Assembly (NCBI GenBank): GCA_032209605.1
Contig: JASFXZ010000003.1
Span: 6,140,807-6,204,806, forward strand
From: Mactromeris polynyma
Taxonomy: Eukaryota > Mollusca > Bivalvia > Venerida > Mactridae
Direction: 5' to 3'
Length of the DNA: 64,000 nucleotides
Below the pieces are notes generated by a model, which saw only the letters and a program-made list of their open reading frames with translations, was not told the origin of the DNA and searched no databases. Positions 13,680 to 25,400 of this stretch are shown here, piece by piece. Numbering within the stretch: position 1 is the first letter of the stretch; every line of letters begins with the position of its first letter. A program made the position numbers and the translations under genes.

Positions 13680-14515
13680 AAATGTGAGATCTAGGAAAAG
13701 TAAGCGAAAGCAACTTGATGATAGTGTAGACCATTTGAGCAGAAATGCGGGGAGAAATTCGAATTCGCCGGATGGGGCAAGTATCAGTCAAATACGGTTC
13801 TTTTTTACTTACATGGGAGTATTAATCTAACCGAATTATTCGAACCAGTTGTCGAGCAAATTGAAGAAAAATCTACTGCAGAAAATAGTCATCAGTTTTC
13901 AACCAGCACCATTTTGTTGAACACTATTGCCATTCATAAATAAAACAAATACTATGGCATTCAGTGAATCAACCAATACCGATATAAAGTTGACATTTAA
14001 TAATATAACCTACACATTAGCTCACATTGACATTCGCTTGAAGAAATAAGAATCACTGGAGGATAAAGTTGATAATTTTGAAGGAGAAATGAAGAAGGTT
14101 TGGACATTTGTAAATGACAATATGATACGTGCCAACCAACGGGTAGATAAAGTAGAAGAGCAGGTAGAGAACACCGATATTTGGTTAGGCCTTGTAAATG
14201 ATAAGATTGCAGAACTTTAGAAACTGAGAGCCGAACTGAAGGGAAGATAAATTTATTTAAAGTCTCAATCGATGCGTAACAATCTAATATTTGGTCATAT
14301 TCCAGACAGAGGAACGCGAAGATACAGAGAAATAATAAGAGATTTTTAGCTGAGATGATGAACAATGAAGAACAGTTAGTTAAGGATATACAAAAATATA
14401 TATATAATAGAAATGAACGAGTATACCAGTGTTGTAATACAGGGCATATTGAAGATGAATACCAATTTATTGTAATATGTCCAATGTTCAATGATTTGAG
14501 AAAATTGTGCGTTTA
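13680..14515 (+). pseudogene. Decayed LINE remnant: ORF1 coiled coil joined to the ORF2 C-terminal zinc knuckle
   Basis: Pieces in several frames. Around 14046-14215 a heptad-like coiled coil can be read (K-V-D-N-F-E, V-N-D-N-M-I, V-D-K-V-E-E-Q-V-E, L-V-N-D-K-I), followed at about 14262 by S-Q-S-M-R-N-N-L-I-F-G. That is the usual start of the RNA-binding domain in LINE ORF1 proteins. About 100 bp later (14405-14508) the sequence reads C-C-N-T-G-H-I-E-D-E-Y-Q-F then I-C-P-M-F-N-D-L-R-K. This matches the layout of the ORF2 C-terminal zinc-binding region seen intact at about 17030-17110. Thus nearly all of ORF2, including the endonuclease and reverse transcriptase, is gone. Multiple stops and frameshifts mark it as dead. 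The long minus-strand ORF at 13997-14491 is a shadow of this. Confidence 0.5.
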
Positions 14516-15527
14516 ACAATTTATTATGTTACACCAATTTGGTAAATATGTTTAAATTCTTGGAATTAGTACAGCTGAGAAATAAAAATCTGTTGTGCAA
14601 TTTATAAATGTATATAAGAAAGCTTCAGTTATAATAAACAATTTAATGAATAATAAACTTATAATAACAAATATTTATATAAACTACAGTAATGTACTTA
14701 CATTGTTCATCATCGACTGTTGAAGAATAAATGTTAACATAATTTAAAAAAAATGTAGCATAGCTATATTTGCTATGCAATAATGTGAAAACTTGGTGTA
14801 TATACATGTATATGAACTGTTTTACGAGTATATATGATCGTACAAGTCTAAATAAAATATTCTGTTCTTTACAACAAACAGATGACATGCACAACGTGCA
14901 TGGGCAATTATCAACATATGGGCCTATTTGACAAAATACAAAATGTACAGATTGTAATCACATCGCCAATGGTTTATGCCAACAAAAAATGATAAAGTCG
15001 CTATAAAGTATCCTTTGCTTGAGTCGAAAATAGTTAACGGTTGTTTGGTCGTATTAGACAGGGAGTTGTTACATACAGTAAAACTTCGAAACCTCGAACT
15101 GCCATCGGACCGAGCAATTAGTTCGAGCCATCTACCTGTTCGAGCCATCTACCGTATACGTGTATAAGTACAAACTGGCTGTCACCTGTGCAAGTGTACT
15201 AAGCATGCTGAACGCATGGTATTTGTGTGTTGTTAGTGTTTTCATACTGAATGCACGTCGATCAATAGTCACAGCATTATTCATAATTAAAAAGAAATGA
15301 AAGAAAACTAAAACATATTTAAGTAAATGATTCGTTTATTTTTACACACATGAATATTATACAGACAAGATAGTAAACAATTACGAAGTTCTATTTTAAG
15401 ACAAACAGTACTAACACAGTTGTCGTTCGTGGCAGACATACAAAATAAGCTTAATGTTTCGTAAGATATTCAATAGATCCATTAAGAGATTTGTTTGTCA
15501 CATAAGTACATGATGTTGTATATGCTT

Positions 15528-15804
15528 TTATTTATCGTCGCCACCGGTTTCCCACATGGGCGACGCCTCCGGAAGAATGTTAGTCATATTAGATTTGGAG
15601 GATAGTGCATGATACAGAAGATGCCCCAGTTCCAGAAGCACCCCTGGTTCTTTTACGTGCTCGATGTAAAGCATCATACACGGGACCTCGGTTTTTAAAG
15701 TCTCGTCCGAAAGACTGTTAGTACGGTCAGTGATGGAGCGGGGAATCGAACCAGCGATCCCTGGATTACAAGTCCAGCGTTTTACCACTGGACCACTGAT
15801 CCGC
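15528..15804 (-). mobile_element. tRNA-derived SINE (minus orientation)
   Basis: The minus strand starts at about 15804 with a tRNA-like head: box A-like tggtccagtggtaaaac, an anticodon arm with TGT (Thr-like), and box B-like GGTTCGATTCC. After the head comes gacgagactttaaaaccgag, then gtcccgtgt and cacgtaaaagaacc. This body is of a kind widespread in molluscan and other marine invertebrate SINEs. T-stem and acceptor pairing are poor, so it is not a functional tRNA gene. The ORF at 15528-15788 on this strand is SINE sequence, not a gene. Confidence 0.6.
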
Positions 15805-16003
15805 TACAAGTACATGACTTGTACACTGTATTGTTTATAGTGCAACCATCAAGTAATTATCACTACGTGCGAATAACACGTGTCACCAATCTTACCTGTC
15901 ATCAAATAATAGAATATCGCTCGGTCCATGAAAGGTGAGAATTATTGTATTGTTCGACCTATCTGGGGTGAACAATGAATGAAATGGTAAATTTATTGAT
16001 GAC

Positions 16004-17239
16004 ATGTATACTAATTTACTCACCGATGATATTGATTCTATTACAATAGACGAGATCAAACTTTTTCTGCTTATGTTTGCCGATGATACTGTTTTAATGT
16101 CGTATTCAGAGGATGGTTTACAAAAGCTTTTAAACAATTTATATGTTTATTGTTCCTCTTGGGGTATACAAGTTAATATAAATAAAACTGTTGTAATGGT
16201 ATGTAAAAAGGGTAATAGACAAGATAGTCTTAATTTGTATTATAACAATTGTAAACTGAATACTGTAACACGTTTTACTTACTTAGGTGTAACATTGACA
16301 TCAAATGGTTGTTTTGCACAAGCTCAAAAGTCTCTTTCCATGCAAGCAAGTAGAGCTCTATTTTCCTTGTATAGTTTATTTGATATTATATCTTTAAATG
16401 TTGACGAACAAGTGAAACTTTTTGATTCAATGGTTAGTTCTATTTTGAGTTACGGATGTGAAATATGGGGGTTTCATAAAGCCCCGGATATAGAACGTGT
16501 ACATATAAATTTTTTGAAACGTCTGCTTGGTGTACGCCAACAAACTAGTAATTCTTTTGTTTATGGGGAATTTGCTAGATATCCACTTTCTGTTATAAGA
16601 AAAACCAGAATATTGAAATACTGGAATAAAATTGTAAACAATAAGGATTCTTTGCTTTTTAAAATATATAACATGCGTGATACTAATGGTAATATGATAA
16701 ATGAATGGTCTTTGTTAGTCAAAAACTTGTTAAATAATTTAGGATTTTCTTATTTGTTTGATATTCAAATGGTTTCTAATCTAGAAATACAAAGTGTTAT
16801 TAGATGTTTATATGATCAATTTTTACAACAATGGTTCTCTGATGTTACCAATTTGCCCAGATTTGAAACATACAAAACTTTTAAACATGATTTTATGAAG
16901 GAATTATACTTAACTTGCATTGGAAATGATAAACACAGATTAGCTTTAGCTAGATTTAGATGTTCAGCACATCGTTTAAATATAGAAGAAGGTCGTTACA
17001 GAAATGTGCCCAGAAACTTAAGATTATGTAACAAATGTTCTATGAATGCTGTAGAAACTGAATTTCATTTTTTACTTGTCTGTCCACGATATAGAGACCT
17101 GAGAAAACAATATTTGTCTAATTATTACTGTCATTGGCCTACTCTCCATAAACTTAAACAGCTGTTATCGAGCTCAAATACTGTAATTTTAAGAACACTA
17201 GCATCTTTTATTTTTCATGCTAATTTATTGAGAGCATAA
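16004..17239 (+). CDS. LINE ORF2 C-terminal half: reverse transcriptase catalytic motif to zinc knuckle
   Basis: A 411-codon open frame. Residues about 26-31 read F-A-D-D-T-V, the catalytic F/Y-A-D-D box of non-LTR reverse transcriptases. Next come the L-Q-K-L-L-N-N-L / W-G-I-Q-V-N-I-N-K-T block and F-T-Y-L-G-V-T-L ('thumb' start). A C-terminal zinc-binding pattern, C-N-K-C then H-F-L-L-V-C-P-R-Y, lies at about residues 344-366. No stops interrupt it, so the copy is young, but it lacks the endonuclease and the first reverse-transcriptase blocks. The ATG is simply the first Met; the frame opens slightly earlier (15977). No exact clade (CR1, Jockey, RTE-like) is claimed. Confidence 0.8.
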   Translation: MYTNLLTDDIDSITIDEIKLFLLMFADDTVLMSYSEDGLQKLLNNLYVYCSSWGIQVNINKTVVMVCKKGNRQDSLNLYYNNCKLNTVTRFTYLGVTLTSNGCFAQAQKSLSMQASRALFSLYSLFDIISLNVDEQVKLFDSMVSSILSYGCEIWGFHKAPDIERVHINFLKRLLGVRQQTSNSFVYGEFARYPLSVIRKTRILKYWNKIVNNKDSLLFKIYNMRDTNGNMINEWSLLVKNLLNNLGFSYLFDIQMVSNLEIQSVIRCLYDQFLQQWFSDVTNLPRFETYKTFKHDFMKELYLTCIGNDKHRLALARFRCSAHRLNIEEGRYRNVPRNLRLCNKCSMNAVETEFHFLLVCPRYRDLRKQYLSNYYCHWPTLHKLKQLLSSSNTVILRTLASFIFHANLLRA

Positions 17240-17340
17240 TTTACTCAGCAACCAATTTATTATGTTCATTAGCCTTATATTACAACCTCACTGTATACAC
17301 GATTTTCCAATATACAATTTATGTCAACTATAGTCTTTAT

Positions 17341-18030
17341 CAGAACAGAACAGAACATACATTTTATTTTCTCAAGTTACATAATATAACACATGAGAGT
17401 ACATTGCATAATACAAATTAAACAGTATCGGTGACGTGGTGAAATAGAAGGTATGATAGTGAGGAATAAATTTCACTAACAGAGAATATGATATTATATT
17501 GAAATATGGTTGGTATGTAGAGACAAATGTCTGATTTATTTAATGACAAAAAGTTGGAAAAGACTATATTACTAGAGTAAGTGTTGGAATTCCATTCATA
17601 AAATTGAGACTCGGTCTTCACGTGAATCAGTTGCGAGTGTTTTTGTTAGACTAGTAGTATAATAGTATAGCTGTCATTTAAGTCACGTGGTACTAACAGT
17701 TTGTAAATGTTTATTAAGTCGAGTTATATCCTGATATACATGTGTTCTGTATTTAAAATATAGATGTGTGCAGAATGATTATTCTTTATGAGATTATAGA
17801 AATATTAGATTGTTATGGAGCGTTAAATTTTATTAAATGGAGTTATCTGACCGTTTCCAGAAGTATTTTGATAAATTTACATGTTTTTTGAAGTACTTGC
17901 ACGCGTGGATTTGTGAGTAGTTCTTTAAACTTTAGCATGTTAGGGTGGGTGTAATAATAACGTTTTATGAATTTATGTCTCTCTGATCCAAAGAAGGGGC
18001 AATGATTCATACTATATTTGTACACACTTT
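17341..18030 (-). mobile_element. Second LINE fragment, inverted and nested in the first
   Basis: The minus-strand frame at 18025-17843 reads H-C-P-F-F then K-F-I-K-R-Y-Y-Y and K-F-K-E-L-L. This lines up with the end of the neighbouring LINE ORF (C-P-R-Y, L-S-N-Y-Y-C, K-L-K-Q-L-L). Its 3' side ends in a TGTTC simple repeat (plus strand cagaacagaacagaac at 17341). It carries only the last ~60 codons plus the 3' UTR, so it is strongly 5'-truncated. It was inserted after the + strand LINE. Confidence 0.5.
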
Positions 18031-18718
18031 TCTTGTATATAATGTTTGTTTATGTAATTTTGTTCACCTTTCCCAATGTATATATGTTGTTATGACAATG
18101 AACTTTGTGAGTTTTTGTCAATAAAACTTTGAACTTGAACTTGAACTTGGTATCTAGGGACCGCAAAACCTGTTCGAGTGTTCGACCTATCTCCGTTCGA
18201 GTGATCTACTGTTCGTTAATATGAAATAAGAAGGGGTTTTGCCGGGACCTAAGAACCTGTTCGAGGTATCTACTGTGTTCGACCCAAAACTGTTCGGGGT
18301 TTCGAAGTTTTACTGTACAGTCTTAATACACATGTAGGGTAATATCCTTCATTGATATTACACAATCAGTATGAACTTCAAAAGTCCCGCCGTGTCGACC
18401 AAAGGAGAAACGAGATAAGATGTCATTATTTATTCGACCTTTATCGGTATCAACACAAGTTCGACATTGTTCCCAATGCAACATTCCCGCAGTGTCAATG
18501 TTCCGATAGTGGAATCATATTTATATATAAAAATGCATTTAACACTCCTTCAAACATGCCAATGTCCTTGCTTTGTTGTGTTTATTTTAAAAGAAAAATG
18601 TCTGAGAATATAAATGCCATATAAGGAGCAATTGTGTTGTATTGTTTTTGTCAACCAATACGTTAAGATTCCACAGGGAACTGACTCGCCGAAGGGTAAT
18701 TATCGATTGCACTCGTCC

Positions 18719-18730
18719 ATATATATATAT
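18719..18730 (+). promoter_or_regulatory. TATA-like box upstream of the opsin gene
   Basis: The run tatatatatat lies 82-93 bp before the opsin ATG at 18812, a fitting distance for a TATA box with a short 5' UTR. It is a simple AT repeat, so it could be fortuitous. Confidence 0.4.
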
Positions 18731-18811
18731 CTGTACGATCAGCTGTCAACACCTTCACTCTCTGCGACCAGCGACAGAAGCAGACGACAAAGCAGACGAC
18801 AGAAGGAAGCG

Positions 18812-19489
18812 ATGGAGTCCAATGATACATTTTCTGATAATTCTACCGCGGAAAATGATATATATGATGGATTGTCGCATTTAGACATTCAAAGACTAAA
18901 TTTTCCGAAATGGTCGTATCGTATCGTCGGCACCGTTCTACTTTTTATTGGTATGTTCGGAATTATGGAAAATCTTGTAGTATTGCGAATATTTTATAAA
19001 TCAAAACAATTGCGTTCACCAACTAATATATTCATTGTTGGTTTAGCGATTAGTGATCTTTGCATGGCGACTCTCGGTAATCCGCTGGCAACAACATCGG
19101 CACTCAACGGGGACTGGTTTGCCGGGGAGTTCATGTGTTACTGGGAAGGCTTTGTTGTATATTTCTTTGGACTTGCGGAACTTTATCTACTAACAGCTAT
19201 CAGTGTAGACAGATTTATTGTTATAACGAAACCGCTGAAGTCGCATATCATAACAATACGATTTGCAGTGATGTGTGTGGTGGGATGTTTCGCCTTTGGT
19301 GCACTGTGGTCGATCTTTCCATTCTTTGGTTGGAGTTCGTACGGCTTGGAGGCTTCTGGAGTATTTTGTGGATTGCTGTGGGAAGATACAAGCATTAGTA
19401 CCACGACATATGTCATAACCATAGCTTTGTTTTGCTTTTTCATCCCACTGGGAGTGATGATATATTGCTATTTTCAAATCTACATGACA
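18812..19489 (+). CDS. Opsin exon 1: N-terminus to helix 5
   Basis: 226 codons, helices 1 to 5 in a single exon, ending Q-I-Y-M-T just before ICL3. The donor is ACA|gtaagt, phase 0; read-through of the intron meets a stop at about 19535. Confidence 0.88.
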
Positions 19490-22400
19490 GTAAGTGGTTT
19501 TCTTACCTTTTTTACATCAACTATAAGAAATTATTGAAAATACAGCATAATAACAATACGGCGAGTTGAAGACTGCTCTGTAATTGTTAATAATGCTTAA
19601 AGTAGCATTTGTATATATGTCCTGGAACACACTAGACGGTCTCTGAGATACGTTCTCTGTTCCATATACGATCCCTGATATGTCTAATGGTTCCGCACCA
19701 GTTATCAACTAACAATCCATGGATTGTCTGCTGACGTTGACTTCCCGTTACTATGAACAGCATACGCCGATGCTTTAATTTCATGTTACGAGTAACCAAA
19801 ACAGGTCACGGTCGATGTTCTTAATATAATGTTGCATTTCTTATAGCATTTGGAAGCAATGTATTATGTAATTGCAACGTTTGACTGAAACACATCATCG
19901 TAACAATATGTATATATGTATACTATGGTGGCCACCATTTAACTGCGTAATTAACTAGAAAACTATGTGGTTGCCACGTTAAAGAAAGTAGTTAACTACA
20001 AAATTAAATAGACAAATTTGTGGTTAACTAGATACGTATCGTGATAAATGTCCATGCCAGATGAATCTCTTAACACGAAAATAGTTTGATAGTGCCCACA
20101 ACTGCCATACATAATATGCAAAATAATGGTATGTTAGTATCTAGTTGAACTTCCGCCATTAATAAGGTTGAATTGAAACTGTCCGGGATAGTAAGGGACG
20201 GACGTAATTTTAAGGCAGCCGTCCACTACAGCCCCGATGCTTTGCGGAAGGGTTGCCGATAAAATTTTGCTAGTTTCGGGAACCTTTCGGGATCAATAAA
20301 TGGGCGAAGCTTTGCCATCGGGCTCGTTCGGCATGTATTCGCGGTATAAACGCCGAAACCTATTCGAAGTAGCCGAATGCGACGCGGAAGAATGCCGACA
20401 GTTCTGGAATTGGCTCCAGAATGTTTCCCGATCGTGCGGATAGGTTGTGGTAACATTGCAGAACATGCTGAAGAGTTGCCGAATCGTTGGCGATAGAATG
20501 CTGAACTGTTGCCGATTTGAGAGTCGGGGTATATAAACGATGCCTAACTACTATTTTGTTATCAGTTGCTAGTGGGACACCATGGATGTTAGAGGCCTTC
20601 ACCTTGCACTTCAGTTTCAAATCCAAGCTGAAATGGATGCCATGCTTGCCTTGACATTGTATTTGAGACAGAGAAGTAGTGTTCAGGGGCTGGCTGACTG
20701 GTATATTTCACGCCCAATCTCTTTTTGGGTAGCTTGTCCTTGCCTCGCACCATGACTATATAGTGTTCAATTCACAACAAAAATGTCGATGTTGTCAATT
20801 CGAAAACTATCGGCAAACTGACGGCATCGCTTCTGTTGTCGCTCTTTTATAGTTCGGGATATACGGCTCCTGCTCGGCATCTCTTCTGCTGACATTCGGC
20901 ATCTTTTCATTACATGATCGACATAGCTTCCACGTGTATACGCGAAACAGAACTCTTCCACTCGTCGTCTTCGGGGAGCTTTCGGCATCGATTCAGCTTC
21001 CTTCAGGGACCGCTCGGAATGGCTAAAAGATTACGAAGCCTCGCAGAAGGCTTTCCGAAGATGCCGAGTTGATGGCGATGGGTTCCCGAACGTCCCGAAT
21101 GGTTGCCGATGGTTTGCCGAAGATCCCGAAGCCGTTCCGAATAAAACATTCGGCTTCCAAGTTTTAAAAGTGCCGAGAAGGTTTCCAGAAGTATTAAGGA
21201 AGGACACGGAAGGGTTCCAGAACATCGCGAAGACATGCTGAAACATCCCGATTTTGCGAATTCCGCTTTCGGGAACCCTTCGGGGGCCTAGTGGACGGCA
21301 GGTCTAAGACCGATACTGATTAATTGCACAGACATGCTGCAATAACTCGTCAAATAATTGATGTAAAATTGGCAAGTTTTGAAAACTAACGGTCCTTTGT
21401 GTTTTTCACAAGAGTATGCAAACGTTGTAGATGAGAGTTAAGGTGTGTCATCATAATTCAAATACGCAATAACAACCAACCATTTCCACAAACTGTGAAC
21501 ATTTCATATTAAGGTAAGGCCATCCTAATGACGAGGAGAATTATATACGATTTAGTTTAGTGCAAACTTATTTATTTAACATCGATTGTGAAACAAGTTC
21601 TTACGACTTATACTAATCACTCTTGATGACTGCTCCCTGGCTACCATTTCATATTAAGGTAAGGCCATCCTAATGACGAGGAGAATTATATACGATTTAG
21701 TTTAGTGCAAACTTATTTATTTAACATCGATTGTGAAACAAGTTCTTACGACTTATACTAATCACTCTCGATGACTGCTCCCTGGCTACCAACCAGTATT
21801 CGCGCTAAATTGAAGGATTTTGAAATGTGTGATCAAACACCGCTCATCACAGGGCTCGAACTCATGACCTTTGGTTCGGGAGTCAGGACTTCTATCCCTC
21901 AATCACTGCGCCTCCTCAAAATTACAAACAGTAATATAAAGTAGATAGTTTGTACGTGCAATATTAATTGTGAATGACATAACATTTTGTATTTAAGAGT
22001 TATTTCGTTATTATGATGTTTTAATATAAATACAGGGCGTATTTTATTGTATAGTCTTTTATGACTCAATTTGAGTGGTGATATACATGTTATCAATTGT
22101 AAGTATTGTAGTTGGTATTATGTATATTTAGACTGAACTAAATAAATAGCTTTTAATAATAAATACACATTTGTATGTATTCCTCTATGAAAGAAAACCA
22201 TAATACAGTAAAACCTCAAAAATAAGACCCCTGAAAACTGGTCTTCTTATTGACGTGGTCCTAATAACTATCATGTATGTTACATTTTCTTATCGATGTG
22301 AAGTAAGCAGGGATAGCAGTAACAACTGAAGCAAAAACAACAGTACCAGACACAACACCAGCAGTAACAACATTAGCACTAACAACAGTACCAGACACAA

Positions 22401-25400
22401 CACCAGCAGTAACAACATTAGCACTAACAACAGTACCAGACACAACACCAGCAGTAACAACATTAGCACTAATAACAGTAGTATTGTTACTGTTCTTACT
22501 GCTATCAACACTGGTAGTAATATGACTTTACCTTCTTTATAACCAACATCGTTTCGGTATTGTTGCACTAGGCAGTAACAACAATAATAATAATATGTTT
22601 ATTTCTCCTCCATATATGAAGATTTGAACAAACAATATTCATACAAAAGACATCAGCATATATAACTATCTATGTAAAAAGTAGATGAGAATAGAAAATG
22701 CATATGATATCACATATAACAATTTATAATACTGCAAAGAAGATCAAGTAAATGGGGGGATAGCACCTGTCTGCGATTCATATAACCCTCGGCTAACGCC
22801 TCGGGTTATATGACACACATACAGGTTATATTCCCCCATATACCCTGTCAACAACCTGTATAACTAATAATATATCATACAAGACATATCATATAACAGT
22901 GAGCATACAATACGCACATAATCAGACACAAGAACACATATAATAAACATATTGCATTATCAGACATACATATACATTACGTCACCTCAATAACGTCAGA
23001 AACGTTCGTTGCTAAGGTAGAATAATTATCAGATTGTGAAAATAGAGACATTGCTTGAAAGTGATTTCGTTAACCACGGAGTACGACAGTTTGGTTAACA
23101 TAATAAATAATCGTATAATAATAAATAAACTGGAAATGACGTTACGTCATTAACGCCTGTTTAATATATTTCCATTTTGATTAAGTATAAGATTTATCCC
23201 TACCTGCATTATTGTTGTGTCCTGGCTCCCTGCTTAATTCATTTTATATCCTAGATATAGCCTAGAAACTTATGCGGAGGAGGCGCTGTTTTGTGGAGGG
23301 GACTTTCTATGTGCTTCTCCATCTCACTTGTTTAAACATTGACATCTTCTATGACAGTCTCCGAGTGGTTAAGGCATCCGCCTTCGGAGCTGGAGGTCGA
23401 AGGTTCGAATCCCGGTAGGGGTCCGTTCTTGTATGACCGTTTATTGAGCCGCCAGCTAGTTAAATAATGGTTACCGTGTGCCAACCTGCCTGATGTCTGG
23501 CATTAAAGGATAGGAATCGAGAAGTAAATGTGCTCAGAAAGTAGGTGTCTCATAAGTCTGAAATGACTGATCCTTTAAGTAGGGATGACACTACAAAAAA
23601 AAAAACTCTTTTCTTTATTGTTATATTTCAGATACGAAGCATGAGCAAAGCTACGGTGTTCGACAAAGCAAGTCGTGTGGCTAAACGAAACTTGAAAGTG
23701 CAGAAGAAAATGTTAAGAAGTTGCTTCATAATGTGTGGTGGGTACATTTCACGTTGAGATTTCAAACATAAAACATTAGCCTATTCAAAATCGTACTAAA
23801 TGCTTACAACAATTACTTAAAGGACCAGATACTACTGTAGGGCGTGTTTTTGACCCCTAGTCAGATTTTGATATGAATAATGCGTACATATAGGCTATAT
23901 TCTAATTCGTTTAAAAACATGTACGCAATAGTCATATTGTTTAGACGAATATTACAATACGTGTATTAAGATTAAACATTTTAATTGAAAGCGTTCAGTG
24001 ACATTTAATCTATTGGTATAAATAAATATGTCTTAATGGAATATCTTCAAATTTAATCGTGACAATATCCAGCAAAAATACTTATTTTGTCACCTGGTCC
24101 ACACTGCAGCGTTTTCCTGACACTATTAATCATAGCACAACGTAGACATTTCGGAAGTGAAACGATTTGGTATTTTTTAGATATCATTGTTACATAATAT
24201 TTTTTGTAATAGTGCATAAAATAAGTAAATTATATTAGTGACTATAAAATATACTATAGTCACTATAATAGTGACATGTGCAGATATACAATGTAGTACA
24301 ATATTCAAAGTAAATAAAGTTAAGCACCCCGCCCAATGGGCATATAAGTCACATATTCAAAGCAAATAAATATTATTGCTTATGTACACAGTATAACATA
24401 TTGTATGTAGATAATTAAATAATGTCATAGATACATTCGATTCCTTCGAAAAACTGTTGTCCGTACATGTCATGCATGCAGAGAGTGTTCCATACTGTCT
24501 CAAGCATCGGTATTTGATATAAGTGCAATCGTGGTACAAAATTGTCCACAAGAAATAATACACGATATGAAAGTTCCTCGTGTCAAACTTGAGGCCATTC
24601 GAAGTGCCATCGACTTGTAACATAAAATACACGTTTTTGTAGTACATGTATCTATTAGGACACTTTTTAAATGAATTTATGCTGTGTATATTGTATGCGT
24701 GTCTGTGTACCTATCGTAACTTTGTGTTTACTGCTGACTTCAATACAATTTTCAAGAGGTCAGGCACTGGTAGTCGACTTGTAGTTAATGATAGGCGTCC
24801 CTCTGGAGTTTTATAAGCCTGGGAAAGTTAGTAGTTTATCTACCGGGGGAATAAATAATTTCATTGACATATTTATTCCTTAAGCAATCTTAAATGACAC
24901 GACCTTGGCGATGTTATAGATATATAGTTTATATAATACTTCTATTAATCATCATGAGACAGGCTTGGTTCGTGTGGATGTTACATTAATACATATACCG
25001 TGTGTATTTGTAACTAGAAGGTCAAACATATCACATGATACTGTTCACGGCGAATCAGCGATACAGCTTCCAATCATGAAAATGGACAATAAAATCATAT
25101 AATGTAGGTTTATATAATGGTGAATTATCATGAAAATCATATTGTCTGAATCGAGGACAGATTAATTTTGCTGACTAGCAATTCTGTTGTGTTCCAGCAT
25201 ATTTAAGCGAAATAACCAAGATATTTATTTAGCGTTTGTTAATTATTTCGTCCCTTCAGATTCGTTTTTCAGGATTCATAAAACATATTTATATAAAGAA
25301 TGTCTAAGTTAAAGCATCTAGTGTATCGTTTTACCGTCTCATCAAAAAGTTCACATAAAAAACATGTATTTCTCTATCAATATGTTCAACAAACAAATAA

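Larger units (their letters stand above)
15960..18147 (+). mobile_element. 5'-truncated LINE (non-LTR retrotransposon)
   Basis: Contains the ORF2 3' part (ORF 16004-17239) and a 3' UTR that ends in AATAAAACTTTGAACTTGAA followed by a few TTGAAC repeats (18120-18147), a simple-repeat tail typical of non-LTR elements. The 5' part of ORF2 (endonuclease, early reverse transcriptase) is absent, as usual for LINE copies. A second LINE in the opposite orientation sits inside its 3' UTR (about 17341-18030). Confidence 0.65.
15076..18315. mobile_element. TIR transposon (CAGTAAAAC ends, TA target duplication) swollen by nested insertions
   Basis: The left end CAGTAAAACTTCGAAACC (15076) and the right end, its reverse complement, at 18298-18315 are perfect inverted repeats. 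Each is flanked by TA (15074-15075; 18316-18317). Both arms continue with repeated TTCGA words. CAGT-starting ends with TA duplications are usual in pogo-type Tc1/mariner elements, so this is probably a non-autonomous relative. No transposase is seen. The 3.2 kb length is due to a SINE (about 15528-15804) and LINE copies (about 15960-18147) inside. The right end lies about 400 bp upstream of the opsin TATA-like box. Confidence 0.65.

Noticed and set aside
13997..14491. 164-codon minus-strand ORF
   Set aside because: It lies opposite recognisable LINE ORF1/ORF2 remnants on the plus strand, so it is a shadow frame.
15528..15788. 86-codon minus-strand ORF
   Set aside because: It is entirely tRNA-derived SINE sequence.
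15728..15804. Possible tRNA-Thr gene (minus)
   Set aside because: T stem and acceptor stem do not pair; it is the head of a SINE.
22261..22568. Repetitive Val/Thr- and Leu/Val-rich minus-strand ORFs
   Set aside because: Produced by a 45-bp minisatellite whose length is a multiple of three.
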